Positions 34,396 through 42,267 of a DNA stretch of 64,000 nucleotides are shown here, piece by piece (the stretch's first letter is position 1; every line of letters starts with the position of its first letter). The stretch is from positions 930,001 through 994,000 of the forward strand of contig NZ_CP040932.1 in the NCBI RefSeq assembly GCF_006351965.1, in the 5' to 3' direction. This DNA is from Oceanicola sp. D3 (GTDB taxonomy: Bacteria > Pseudomonadota > Alphaproteobacteria > Rhodobacterales > Rhodobacteraceae). A program made the translations under genes and the position numbers. The notes under the pieces are model-generated. The model was not told the origin of the DNA. It saw nothing but the letters and a program-made list of their open reading frames with translations, and did not search any database.

Positions 34396-37300
34396 ATGGA
34401 TATCGCGCGCGCCTCCATAGACCGGCCGGTCTATACTTGGATCGTCATGCTGATCTGTCTGCTGGGCGGCATCTGGGGCTTTGCATCGCTTGGCCGTCTG
34501 GAAGATCCGGCCTTCACCATCAAGACCGCCGTGGTCGTCACCCAGTATCCGGGCGCCTCGGCCGAAGAGGTGGCGCTTGAGGTCACCGAGCCGCTTGAAT
34601 CGCAAATCCAGAAGATGAGCGAGGTCAAGGATATCGAGTCGATGAACCAGCCGGGTCTGTCTTGGATCACGGTGAACATGAAAGACAACTACGACGGCTC
34701 GGAACTGCCGCAGATCTGGACCAAGCTCAGGAACAGGGTGGGGGAGGCGGCGCTGCCCTCTGGGGCCACCGCGCCCTTCGTCAACGACAGTTTCGGCGAC
34801 GTCTACGGGCTTTACTATGCGGTCACCGCGCCCGGCTATTCGGACGCCGAGATCAACCGGCTTTCCACCTATCTGCGGCGCGAACTGCTGACGGTGGACG
34901 GCGTATCGGACGTGGCCCTTTCGGGCGTGCCCAACGAGGTGATCTACATTGAGCCGGACCCTGCGCTGACCGCCACAATGGGTATTCCGCCCACCGCGAT
35001 CCTCGGGGCCGTCAACAGCGCCAACGAGATCGTCGATGGCGGCACCCTGCAAAGCACGGACGGACGCATGCTGGTTCAGCGGCCCGAGGGCTCTGACAGC
35101 GTATCCGAGATTGCGGCGCTTTCCCTCGGTGTTAGCGGGCAAATCGTCAACCTCACCGACTTCGCGCATATCTATCGCGGCCCCGAAGCCAACCCCGAGC
35201 TCATCGTGCGCCACAACAGCACGGATGCCTTCACGCTGGGGGTGGCCGGCATCGCCACCGAAAACATCGTCGAGGTCGGCAAGCGCGTGGATGCGCGGCT
35301 CGCCGAACTGCGCGAAACCCTGCCCCTCGGGATCGAGGTGCAATCGGTCTACCGTCAACACACGGTGGTTGAGGAGGCCTCCAACGCCTTCCTCGTAAAC
35401 CTCGCGATGTCGGTGGGTATCGTGGTCGTGGTGCTGGCCCTCTTCATGGGCTGGCGCGCGGCGGTTGTCGTGGGCTCTACCCTGTTGCTGACCGTGGTGG
35501 GAACGCTGTTCTTCATGAACCTTGTCTCCATCGAGATGGAGCGGATCTCTCTCGGTGCGCTGATCATTGCGATGGGGATGCTGGTGGACAACGCCATTGT
35601 TGTGGCGGAGGGAATGCAGATCGCCATGCGGCAAGGCAAAAGCTCGCGTGAGGCCGCGACAGAGGCAGCCAGCAAAACGCAAATCCCACTGCTTGGCGCG
35701 ACGGTGATTGGCATCATGGCCTTCGCCGGGATCGGGCTTTCGCCGGATGCTACAGGCGAGTTCCTGTTCTCCCTCTTTGCTGTGATTGCAATTTCGCTGC
35801 TGCTCTCGTGGGTGCTCGCCATCAGCGCGACGCCGCTTTTGGGGCATTACTTTTTCAAGCGCGGCGCTGCAGGTGGCGGCGATGGCTATGATGGTGCGCT
35901 GTTTCGCGGCTACGCGGCGGTTCTACGCGCCTCGCTCAAGCTGCGCTGGCTGGTGATCGCCGCGCTGATCGGGGGGACGGCGGTGTGCTATATGCTCTTC
36001 GGCCAAGTCAAACAGCAGTTCTTCCCCGACAGCAACACGCCGCTCTACTTTGTCGACTACAAGCTGCCGCAGGGCGCGTCGATCCACCAAACCTCTGCCG
36101 ACCTCTCCGTGATGGAAGATTGGCTGGCCGAGCGCGATGACGTGCAGGCGGTGACATCGTTCACCGGTCAGGGGGCTTCGCGTTTCATGCTGACCTATCA
36201 GTCGGAGGATCCGAACCCGAGCTACGGCCAACTGATCGTGCGTGTTTCTTCGCTTGACGTGATCGAAGACGAGATGGACGAGCTCGAAGCCTTTGCCACT
36301 GAAGCGCTTCCGCAAGGCGAGTTCCGGGTGAAGCGGCTGGCCTTTGGCCCCGGCGGCGGTGCGCCCATCGAGGTGCGCTTCTCCGGCCGTGATCCCAATG
36401 TGCTCCGCGACCTTGCCGATGAGGCGATGGCGCGGATGAAGGCCGCCTCCGACAACGTCGTTGCTCTGCGTCAGGACTGGCGAGAACGCGAGCTGGTGCT
36501 GCGCCCGATCTATGCCGAGGACCGGGCTCAGGATGCCGGCATTTCTCGCAGCCAGATCACTCAGACGCTGCAATTTGCAACCGAAGGCATCGACGCGGGC
36601 ACCTTCCGTGAAGGCGACCGCCAGATCCCCATCGTCATCCGCTCGCCCCGTGACGCCGACCTCGCCCTGACCGATCACACGATCTACTCCGAAAGCGGCA
36701 ACACGCTTGTATCGCTGGAGCAGGTGATCGACGGCTTCCGCTTTGAGCCGCAGGATACGCTGCTGCACCGCCGTGATCGCATGCAGGTGATCACCATGGG
36801 TGCCGACATACCGCGTGGGATGACCGCAGCACAGGTGCAGGCAGAGGTGCAGGATGCCGTGGAGGCCATGACCCTGCCCGAAGGTTACCGCATGGAGTGG
36901 GGCGGGGAGCTGGAGAGTTCCACCGATGCGCAGGCTTCGCTCGGCAGCCAATTGCCTCTGAGCGCCATTATCATGATCCTGATCTCGGTGCTCCTGTTCA
37001 ACGCGCTGCGTCAGCCGCTCATCATCTGGCTGTTGGTGCCGATGGGGGTCAATGGTGTGAGCCTCGCGCTTCTGGGCTCGGGTCTGCCCTTCACCTTCAC
37101 CGCCTTGCTTGGGCTCCTGTCGCTCTCCGGCATGCTGATCAAGAATGGCATCGTTCTGGTTGAAGAAATCGACCTGACCCGTGAAGACAACCCCGCCATG
37201 CCACTGAAGGACGCCATCGTCTCCGCATCCACCTCGCGACTGAGGCCTGTCTTCCTTGCGGCGGCAACGACGATCCTTGGCATGTTGCCACTCCTGACCG

Positions 37301-37452
37301 ACGCTTTCTTCCAATCCATGGCGGCAACCATCATGGGCGGCCTCGCCTTCGCCTCGGTCCTCACCCTGATCGCGGCCCCGGTGTTCTATTTCGTGATGTT
37401 CCGCAAAACGGACCTAAGAGCGAAAGCCGCCATGGCAGCCACGCCGGCCTGA
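34396..37452 (+). CDS. RND efflux transporter permease (AcrB/HAE1 superfamily)
   Basis: A 1018-residue inner-membrane pump beginning MDIARASIDRPVYTWIVMLI, with 12 membrane helices and two large periplasmic loops (about residues 35-330 and 560-850). The proton-relay region in TM4 reads GALIIAMGMLVDNAIVVAEG near 385-405; one Asp is kept and the next position is Asn, as in several non-AcrB subfamilies. It exports hydrophobic or amphiphilic compounds using the proton gradient. Start ATG 34396 lies 4 bp after the adaptor stop. The exported compound is unknown, and no TolC-type gene accompanies it. Confidence 0.93.
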   Translation: MDIARASIDRPVYTWIVMLICLLGGIWGFASLGRLEDPAFTIKTAVVVTQYPGASAEEVALEVTEPLESQIQKMSEVKDIESMNQPGLSWITVNMKDNYDGSELPQIWTKLRNRVGEAALPSGATAPFVNDSFGDVYGLYYAVTAPGYSDAEINRLSTYLRRELLTVDGVSDVALSGVPNEVIYIEPDPALTATMGIPPTAILGAVNSANEIVDGGTLQSTDGRMLVQRPEGSDSVSEIAALSLGVSGQIVNLTDFAHIYRGPEANPELIVRHNSTDAFTLGVAGIATENIVEVGKRVDARLAELRETLPLGIEVQSVYRQHTVVEEASNAFLVNLAMSVGIVVVVLALFMGWRAAVVVGSTLLLTVVGTLFFMNLVSIEMERISLGALIIAMGMLVDNAIVVAEGMQIAMRQGKSSREAATEAASKTQIPLLGATVIGIMAFAGIGLSPDATGEFLFSLFAVIAISLLLSWVLAISATPLLGHYFFKRGAAGGGDGYDGALFRGYAAVLRASLKLRWLVIAALIGGTAVCYMLFGQVKQQFFPDSNTPLYFVDYKLPQGASIHQTSADLSVMEDWLAERDDVQAVTSFTGQGASRFMLTYQSEDPNPSYGQLIVRVSSLDVIEDEMDELEAFATEALPQGEFRVKRLAFGPGGGAPIEVRFSGRDPNVLRDLADEAMARMKAASDNVVALRQDWRERELVLRPIYAEDRAQDAGISRSQITQTLQFATEGIDAGTFREGDRQIPIVIRSPRDADLALTDHTIYSESGNTLVSLEQVIDGFRFEPQDTLLHRRDRMQVITMGADIPRGMTAAQVQAEVQDAVEAMTLPEGYRMEWGGELESSTDAQASLGSQLPLSAIIMILISVLLFNALRQPLIIWLLVPMGVNGVSLALLGSGLPFTFTALLGLLSLSGMLIKNGIVLVEEIDLTREDNPAMPLKDAIVSASTSRLRPVFLAAATTILGMLPLLTDAFFQSMAATIMGGLAFASVLTLIAAPVFYFVMFRKTDLRAKAAMAATPA

Positions 37453-37458
37453 TGGAAT

Positions 37459-37499
37459 GTGCTCGGTGGCGGTCGGAAAACCGGTGCGCCACCGAGCAC
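37459..37499 (+). terminator. Long hairpin after the RND pump gene
   Basis: GTGCTCGGTGGCG (37459-37471) pairs perfectly with CGCCACCGAGCAC (37487-37499), with an inner TCGG-AAAA-CCGG mini-stem. It begins 6 bases after the pump stop codon and ends the operon, though no T-run follows. Confidence 0.65.
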
Positions 37500-37823
37500 G
37501 GTAGGGCCATGCAGTGGGCAGGGCGCGTCCGGGGCACTCGCTGGAAGTGGTCTGCGACAGCAAGAACCGGCGCGCTTGTGATGCAAAAGCGGAACGGGAG
37601 CAGCTACCAAGCGGAGGCGATGAAGGGTGGCCATCGCCAGCCAAACCCATGAGTGGCGTTGGCTCAGGTGGACGCAAACAAGATGCCCGGGCTGGCATCT
37701 GTCGTACCGCCCATAAGCAGTTGCGCGGCGCAGTCATGCTCACGCCATCCGGTTGCTATAAACGTCTCTGAAAGAGGGGCGCTGCCTTGGGCACCGTAGT
37801 GCAATGCTATGCAAGGGGGCTGC
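37500..37823. other. Non-coding region before tRNA-Gln; nothing recognisable
   Basis: Roughly 320 bases with short open frames on both strands that have no ribosome-binding site, no family resemblance and low-complexity translations. No integrase, direct repeat or attachment-site duplication of the adjacent tRNA 3' end was spotted. Confidence 0.45.
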
Positions 37824-37898
37824 TGGCTGGGGTGGTAGGATTCGAACCTACGGTACACGGTACCAAAAACCGCTGCCTTACCGCTTGGCTACACCCCA
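37824..37898 (-). tRNA. tRNA-Gln (anticodon TTG)
   Basis: On the minus strand the 75-base gene starts TGGGGTG and ends CACCCCA-G-CCA, giving a perfect 7-bp acceptor stem and an encoded CCA. The anticodon stem GCGGT/ACCGT encloses the loop TTTTGGT with anticodon TTG, which reads CAA/CAG for glutamine. The T-arm contains GGTTCGAATCC. Confidence 0.95.
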
Positions 37899-37964
37899 AC
37901 AGCGAGGGGGTTCCTACTGAGTCTCGCGCCGCTGCGCAAGCCCCCCGGCGTGGGAAAATGCGGC

Positions 37965-39347
37965 TTATTCCACCTTCGTGCTGTGATCCAGCAGGTCGTC
38001 CTCGTGTCCTTCCTCGGCGCGCTCCGCCTCCACCATCGCTTCCAGTTCCTTTTCCTCCGTCGCGGCGACTTCGGCGAACTCGGTCACCGGGGCGGGCGCG
38101 GGCGCGGTGGGCTCTTGCGGGGTGGCCACGGGCGTGCGCTCTGCCTCGCCCGGTGCGGCGGCGGGCAGGGCACCGATGGGCGGATCGAGGCGCAGGCGAT
38201 AGGTGGTGTCTGGCACGGTCAGCCCATGGGCCTCCAGCGCGCCCTTGACCTGCCGCAGCGCCTCGCCCTTGGCCAGCAGCAGCGAGGTTTCCGTCTGGTC
38301 GATCCAGCCGGTGCAGGTCAGGATGATGCCCGCATCCGAAATACGGTCGATCCATGTCTTGGCGGCCGGGGTTTCGAGGATGAAGGGCAGTGCCTGCACC
38401 GTCTGTTCGGCGATGAGGCGCACCGCCTCCATGTCCATGTCGCCCTCAAAACCGATCTCGAAGAGCACGCGCCGTTCGCGGTTGCGCGAGAAGTTCACGA
38501 TCCGGCTCTTGAACACCGTGGAGTTGGGAATGCGGATGTGGTTGCCGTCCCAGCTGAGGATGATCGTGGCACGGCTGGTCAGGCGGATCACCTTGCCCTC
38601 GTCGCCGTTGATCTCGATGGCGTCATTGGGCCGGAACGGCTGGCGGATCGAGAGCATGATCGAGGCGATGAAGTTCTCCACCGTGTCCTTCACAGCAAAA
38701 CCGATGGCCAGACCGATGATACCGGCGGCACCGAGGATGGTGCCCAGCAGAGCGGTGGCGTTGAGGATATCCAGCGCCACCACGATACCGGCGACTACGA
38801 AGGCGAGCCGCAGCAGCATCCGGTAGATGTCGGCGATGAAGGCATTGGGCGCGAGCCGGTCCCACGGCTGCTTCATGCGGGCCAGCAGAACCCCGATGAA
38901 GGCGACGATGAGGAAGGCGCCGAAGGCGATGATCAGCAGTGGAGCCCAGGCGATCATCTGGCCGATGCGCTCCTGAAAGCGCTCCATCGCCGGGTTGAGC
39001 CGCTCCACGACGTCGGTGCTTTCCACCACTTCGTTCTCGATGGCAACCACACCGTCGACCCGGGCCACGAGATCATTCAGCGCACGGGCCTTGGCGGCGT
39101 CCAGCGTGGTGCCGCGCAGGGTGACGATGCCGGATTTCACCGCCACGGTCACATCCTGGTAGCCCTCCAGCTCGCTCAGGATGGCACGAATGCGCTGGGC
39201 GATGGCCGCATCCTGCTCGCGGCTTTCTTCCACCCCGATGGTGCCCGTCGGCTGGCTCTCGCCGGCCTCCTGTGCGCGGGCCATGGGGGCGGGGAGGGTG
39301 AGCAGGAGGGCAAGGCTGAGGAGCAGGCAGCGTAGGGCAATGCGCAT
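37965..39347 (-). CDS. MscS-family mechanosensitive channel with N-terminal BON domain
   Basis: A 460-residue protein. A signal peptide (about 1-26, ending PMARAQ) leads to a periplasmic BON domain (about 40-105, RIRAILSELEGYQDVTVAVK then GIVTLRGTTLDA). Three membrane helices follow, and the pore-lining MscS helix reads LGAAGIIGLAIGFAVKDTVE then NFIASIMLSIRQPF (near 220-255). The cytoplasmic beta and alpha/beta vestibule domains and an acidic, Pro/Ala/Glu-rich tail of about 70 residues complete it. It opens under membrane tension to release solutes. I place the start at ATG 39347 because it begins the signal peptide; the ribosome-binding site is weak. Confidence 0.88.
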   Translation of the reverse strand: MRIALRCLLLSLALLLTLPAPMARAQEAGESQPTGTIGVEESREQDAAIAQRIRAILSELEGYQDVTVAVKSGIVTLRGTTLDAAKARALNDLVARVDGVVAIENEVVESTDVVERLNPAMERFQERIGQMIAWAPLLIIAFGAFLIVAFIGVLLARMKQPWDRLAPNAFIADIYRMLLRLAFVVAGIVVALDILNATALLGTILGAAGIIGLAIGFAVKDTVENFIASIMLSIRQPFRPNDAIEINGDEGKVIRLTSRATIILSWDGNHIRIPNSTVFKSRIVNFSRNRERRVLFEIGFEGDMDMEAVRLIAEQTVQALPFILETPAAKTWIDRISDAGIILTCTGWIDQTETSLLLAKGEALRQVKGALEAHGLTVPDTTYRLRLDPPIGALPAAAPGEAERTPVATPQEPTAPAPAPVTEFAEVAATEEKELEAMVEAERAEEGHEDDLLDHSTKVE

Positions 39348-39478
39348 CGGGTCAAATCCGTGGGTGCTGTAATGTCGTGCCATGGTAGGCGGGCCGGGCG
39401 GCGGGGAAAAGCCCCGTTGCGCAGCGCAGCTCATCGCGGTCCTGCACCTGCGGCGCGACCGCTCTTCGCAGCTGCCGT

Positions 39479-39715
39479 CTAGCGTTTCTTCACCACGAAG
39501 TAGAGCGCGGCGGCGGCTCCGGCGATGACCGCAAGGATCAGCAGGTATTTCAGCACGAAGAAGAGCAGCGGCAGCATAAGCAGGCCAAGGTAACACAGCA
39601 GCACAACGCCCGCGCCCATCACCGCGGCCACCTCGTCATCGAAGCGGCGCTCTGTGGCGCGGTTGATGGCAAATCCGGCGGCGGCCCCGGCAATGAGAAG
39701 CAGAACGATATACAT
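39479..39715 (-). CDS. Small two- or three-helix membrane protein, unknown function
   Basis: A 78-residue protein, [20 protein letters not shown] at the start, with a charged stretch TERRFDDE (about 21-28) and then hydrophobic segments near 29-46 and 48-72, ending VVKKR. Its ATG overlaps the fmt stop codon by one base (TGATG), so it is translated by coupling with fmt. I do not recognise the family. Its size and topology resemble small inner-membrane proteins of unknown role. The gene lies at the end of the def-fmt operon. Confidence 0.7.
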   Translation of the reverse strand: MYIVLLLIAGAAAGFAINRATERRFDDEVAAVMGAGVVLLCYLGLLMLPLLFFVLKYLLILAVIAGAAAALYFVVKKR

Positions 39716-40617
39716 CAGGCCCCGAGCCTGCCCGGAAGCGTCAGCCCGCGCAAGAGTTCGGCGGCCTCCATTGGCCTTTTGCCCTGTCGTTGCGCCTGAA
39801 GTACCTCCACCGCGCCGCTGCCGCACGCCACCGTGAAGCCGCCCAGCACCTCACCCGGCGCGCCGCTGCCCTCGGCCAGCCGCGAGCGCAGCAGCTTCAC
39901 CCGCTCGCCGTCCACGTCCGTCCAGGCGCCGGGGAAGGGGGAGAGGCCGCGAATGTGGCAGTCGACCTCTTTGGCCGAGCGGGTCCAATCCACTGCCGCC
40001 TCCGCCTTGTCGATCTTCTCGGCATAGCTCACGCCCAGCTCGGGCTGTGGTATCGGCTCCAGCGCGCCTGCGCGCTCGGCGGCGCTCACGATCAGCCGTG
40101 CGCCCATTTCGCTGAGCCTGTCGTGCAAATCGCCCGTCGTTTCCTCCGCCCCAATCGCCGTGCTCTCGCGCAGCAGCACCGGCCCGGTATCCAGCCCTGC
40201 CTCCATCTGCATGATGCACACGCCCGTCTCCGCATCCCCCGCCATCACCGCCCGGTGGATCGGCGCGGCCCCACGCCAGCGCGGCAGCAGCGAGGCGTGG
40301 ATGTTCATGCAGCCAAATCGCGGCGCATCCAGCACCGCCTGCGGCAGGATCAACCCGTAGGCCACCACCACGGCCAGATCGGCCCCCAGCGCTGCAAAAG
40401 CCTCCTGCTCCTCCGCGCCCTTCAGCCGGGCCGGGTGGCGCACCTCCAGCCCCAGTGCCTCCGCGCGGGCCTGCACGGGTGAGGGCCTGTCTTTCTTGCC
40501 GCGTCCGGCGGGGCGAGGCGGCTGGGTGTAGACGCAGGCAATCTCGTGGCCCGCGTCATGCAGCGCATTGAGCGCGGGCACCGAAAACTCTGGCGTTCCC
40601 ATGAAAATGATCCGCAT
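39715..40617 (-). CDS. fmt: Methionyl-tRNA formyltransferase
   Basis: A 300-residue enzyme that formylates initiator Met-tRNA using 10-formyl-tetrahydrofolate. It starts [19 protein letters not shown], has the catalytic [20 protein letters not shown] segment near residues 105-125 (the Asn-His-Asp site includes NIHASLLP), and a LDTGPVLL stretch near 140. The C-terminal tRNA-binding domain contains [11 protein letters not shown]. It follows three peptide deformylase genes on the same strand, the enzymes that later remove the formyl group. Length matches the family (about 300-315). Confidence 0.97.
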   Translation of the reverse strand: MRIIFMGTPEFSVPALNALHDAGHEIACVYTQPPRPAGRGKKDRPSPVQARAEALGLEVRHPARLKGAEEQEAFAALGADLAVVVAYGLILPQAVLDAPRFGCMNIHASLLPRWRGAAPIHRAVMAGDAETGVCIMQMEAGLDTGPVLLRESTAIGAEETTGDLHDRLSEMGARLIVSAAERAGALEPIPQPELGVSYAEKIDKAEAAVDWTRSAKEVDCHIRGLSPFPGAWTDVDGERVKLLRSRLAEGSGAPGEVLGGFTVACGSGAVEVLQAQRQGKRPMEAAELLRGLTLPGRLGA

Positions 40618-40677
40618 TCCGCCCTCCCTACGTCGGGACAGGCCCCGACTCTGCTCAAACTCTTCCAGCGCTGGTAG

Positions 40678-40694
40678 GGTGGGTAAAACCCACC
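40678..40694. repeat. Perfect hairpin GGTGGGT-AAA-ACCCACC between def and fmt
   Basis: A 7-bp perfect inverted repeat with a 3-base loop (AAA), just outside the end of the divergent deformylase paralogue and before fmt in transcription order. Such GGTGGG..CCCACC stems occur as dispersed small palindromes in many bacteria. It could also act as a processing or pausing stem in the operon message. Confidence 0.5.
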
Positions 40695-40704
40695 GCTCAC
40701 GCCG

Positions 40705-41196
40705 CTACCGCTTGGCGGCCTTCTTCAACAGCATCTGCCGCTTCACCCGGCTCAACCGGTCAAAGAACATCCGCCCCTCCAGATGGTCAATCTGGTGTTG
40801 CACGCTGGTCGCCCAGAGGCCTTCAAACTTCTTTTCCACCCGCGCGCCGCTCTCGTCGGTATAGGCCACCGCCACCCGCGACGGGCGCGAGAGCTTGGCC
40901 GAAATCCCCGGCACATTCGGGCTCGCCTCTTCCCAGTCGAATAGCTCTTCGCCCAGCATGGTGATCTCGGGGTCGGCCAGCCGCACCGCCTGCCCGCGTT
41001 CCTTGGAGCAATCCACCACTGCGAGTCGCAGCATCACCCCAATCTGCGGGGCGGCGAGGCCATAGCCGGGCATGGCCTCCATCGTGTCCACCATGTCATC
41101 CCAGATTGCGCGGATTTCGTCGGTGATCTCGCCCACCGGAGCGGCAGCGGTTTGCAGGCGCTTGTCGGGCCAGGGGATGAAAGGGCGAGCGCTCAT
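40705..41196 (-). CDS. Peptide deformylase-like protein with altered active site
   Basis: A 163-residue deformylase homologue. Motif 1 is intact (GYGLAAPQIG, 44-53). Motif 2, normally EGCLSxP, reads EASPNVP (90-96), so the metal-binding Cys is Ser92. Motif 3, normally HExxH, reads HQIDH (134-138), replacing the catalytic Glu with Gln. Both metal histidines remain. Lacking the Cys ligand and the general base, it is unlikely to be a conventional deformylase; it may bind formyl-Met peptides, act on another substrate or regulate. It overlaps the previous def gene by 4 bp, and lies 87 bp before fmt. Confidence 0.85.
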   Translation of the reverse strand: MSARPFIPWPDKRLQTAAAPVGEITDEIRAIWDDMVDTMEAMPGYGLAAPQIGVMLRLAVVDCSKERGQAVRLADPEITMLGEELFDWEEASPNVPGISAKLSRPSRVAVAYTDESGARVEKKFEGLWATSVQHQIDHLEGRMFFDRLSRVKRQMLLKKAAKR

Positions 41197-41657
41197 GCCT
41201 GCGCCTCCCCTTCAAGCCCGTCGATGATGAGCCTGCCGTCGAGATGGTCGGCCTCGTGCTGCGCAATCGCCGCCTCGGCCCCCTCAAGCTCCACGCTCTG
41301 CGCGTCGCCGTCCAGATCGCGATAATCAAGCCGGATGCGCGCGGGCCGTGTTACCTGCACCGGACGTCCGGGGATGGAGAGGCAGCCTTCCTCCATCGTC
41401 GCCATCTCCTCGCCCAGAGGCGTGATAACCGGGTCAAGGCACACCCGCGGCGTCGCCTCTCCCGTCTTCCAGCCCGCATCCATCACGAAGATTCGGCGCA
41501 GCACGCCCACCTGCGGCCCGGCAAGGCCACGGCCCGGGGCGGCATACATGGTCTCCAGCATATCCGCGGCCAGCGCGGCCATGTCTTCATCGCCCACCGG
41601 CGCGCAGATGGCCTTTAGCCGGTCGTCCGGCCATTGGACGATCGGCAGCACGGTCAA
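41193..41657 (-). CDS. def: Peptide deformylase (second paralogue)
   Basis: A 154-residue deformylase. Motif 1 is GRGLAGPQVG (42-51), with Gly replacing the usual Ala; motif 2 is EGCLSIP (90-96) with Cys92; motif 3 is HEADH (134-138) with both His ligands and the catalytic Glu. All residues needed for metal-dependent removal of the N-formyl group are present. It is somewhat short at the C-terminus, ending soon after motif 3, as in type 3-like deformylases. It sits in the middle of three deformylase genes joined by ATGA overlaps. Confidence 0.88.
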   Translation of the reverse strand: MTVLPIVQWPDDRLKAICAPVGDEDMAALAADMLETMYAAPGRGLAGPQVGVLRRIFVMDAGWKTGEATPRVCLDPVITPLGEEMATMEEGCLSIPGRPVQVTRPARIRLDYRDLDGDAQSVELEGAEAAIAQHEADHLDGRLIIDGLEGEAQA

Positions 41658-42175
41658 GCGCGGGCCTTCTCGCGCTTCAGCTTCTGCATCTTGCGGGTGA
41701 TCATCTGCCGCTTCATCGGGCCGAGATAATCAATGAAGAGCTTGCCGTTCAGATGGTCGATCTCGTGCTGCACGCAAGTGGCCCAGAGCCCGCTGAACTG
41801 CTCTTCCTGCTCACCGCCATCAAGCCCCTGCCAGCGCACCTTCACCTCCGCCGGGCGGGTGACATCGGCATATTGCTCGGGAATCGAGAGGCAGCCCTCT
41901 TCATAGGTGTTCTGATCTTCCGATGACCACACGATCTGCGGATTGATCAGCACCATCGGGCGGGCCTCTTCGGCATCGTCCTTGATGCAATCCATCACCA
42001 GCAGCCGGTGCATCTCGCCAATCTGCGGTGCGGCCAGCCCGATGCCGGGAGCGTCATACATGGTTTCTAACATGTCATCGGCCAGCCGCCGGAGCTCGCG
42101 GTCGAACGCGGTCACAGGGTCGGCGGGCTTTTTGAGCCGGGGGTCGGGGTGGATGAGGATATCACGCAGGGCCAT
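41654..42175 (-). CDS. def: Peptide deformylase (canonical, first in operon)
   Basis: A 173-residue iron/zinc metallopeptidase that strips formyl groups from nascent proteins. All three motifs are canonical: GIGLAAPQIG (44-53), EGCLSIP (93-99) with Cys95, and HEIDH (137-141), followed by the K-R-rich C-terminal helix of type 1 enzymes. It starts MALRDILIHPDPRLKKPADP, as housekeeping deformylases do. I chose ATG 42175, where homologues begin. This is probably the main deformylase of the cell, leading the def-def-def-fmt operon. Confidence 0.95.
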   Translation of the reverse strand: MALRDILIHPDPRLKKPADPVTAFDRELRRLADDMLETMYDAPGIGLAAPQIGEMHRLLVMDCIKDDAEEARPMVLINPQIVWSSEDQNTYEEGCLSIPEQYADVTRPAEVKVRWQGLDGGEQEEQFSGLWATCVQHEIDHLNGKLFIDYLGPMKRQMITRKMQKLKREKARA

Positions 42176-42267
42176 GAGAGGGGATTTAGGACAGGCGCGG
42201 GCGCGGCGCAACAAGGGTTGCACCCGGCGTGCGCTGCGTTAGCTTCGCGACGAAGCAAGGAGCCACC

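Noticed and set aside
34372-35847. 491-codon minus-strand frame
   Set aside because: Antisense to the RND pump; composition is Arg/His/Gly-rich and no conserved motif is seen.
37454-37823. Integration site or mobile-element scar beside tRNA-Gln
   Set aside because: No integrase, transposase or direct repeat of the tRNA 3' end was found in the adjoining region.
37950-39335. 461-codon plus-strand frame
   Set aside because: Antisense to the MscS channel gene; no ribosome-binding site and His/Asp/Gly-biased composition typical of a shadow frame.
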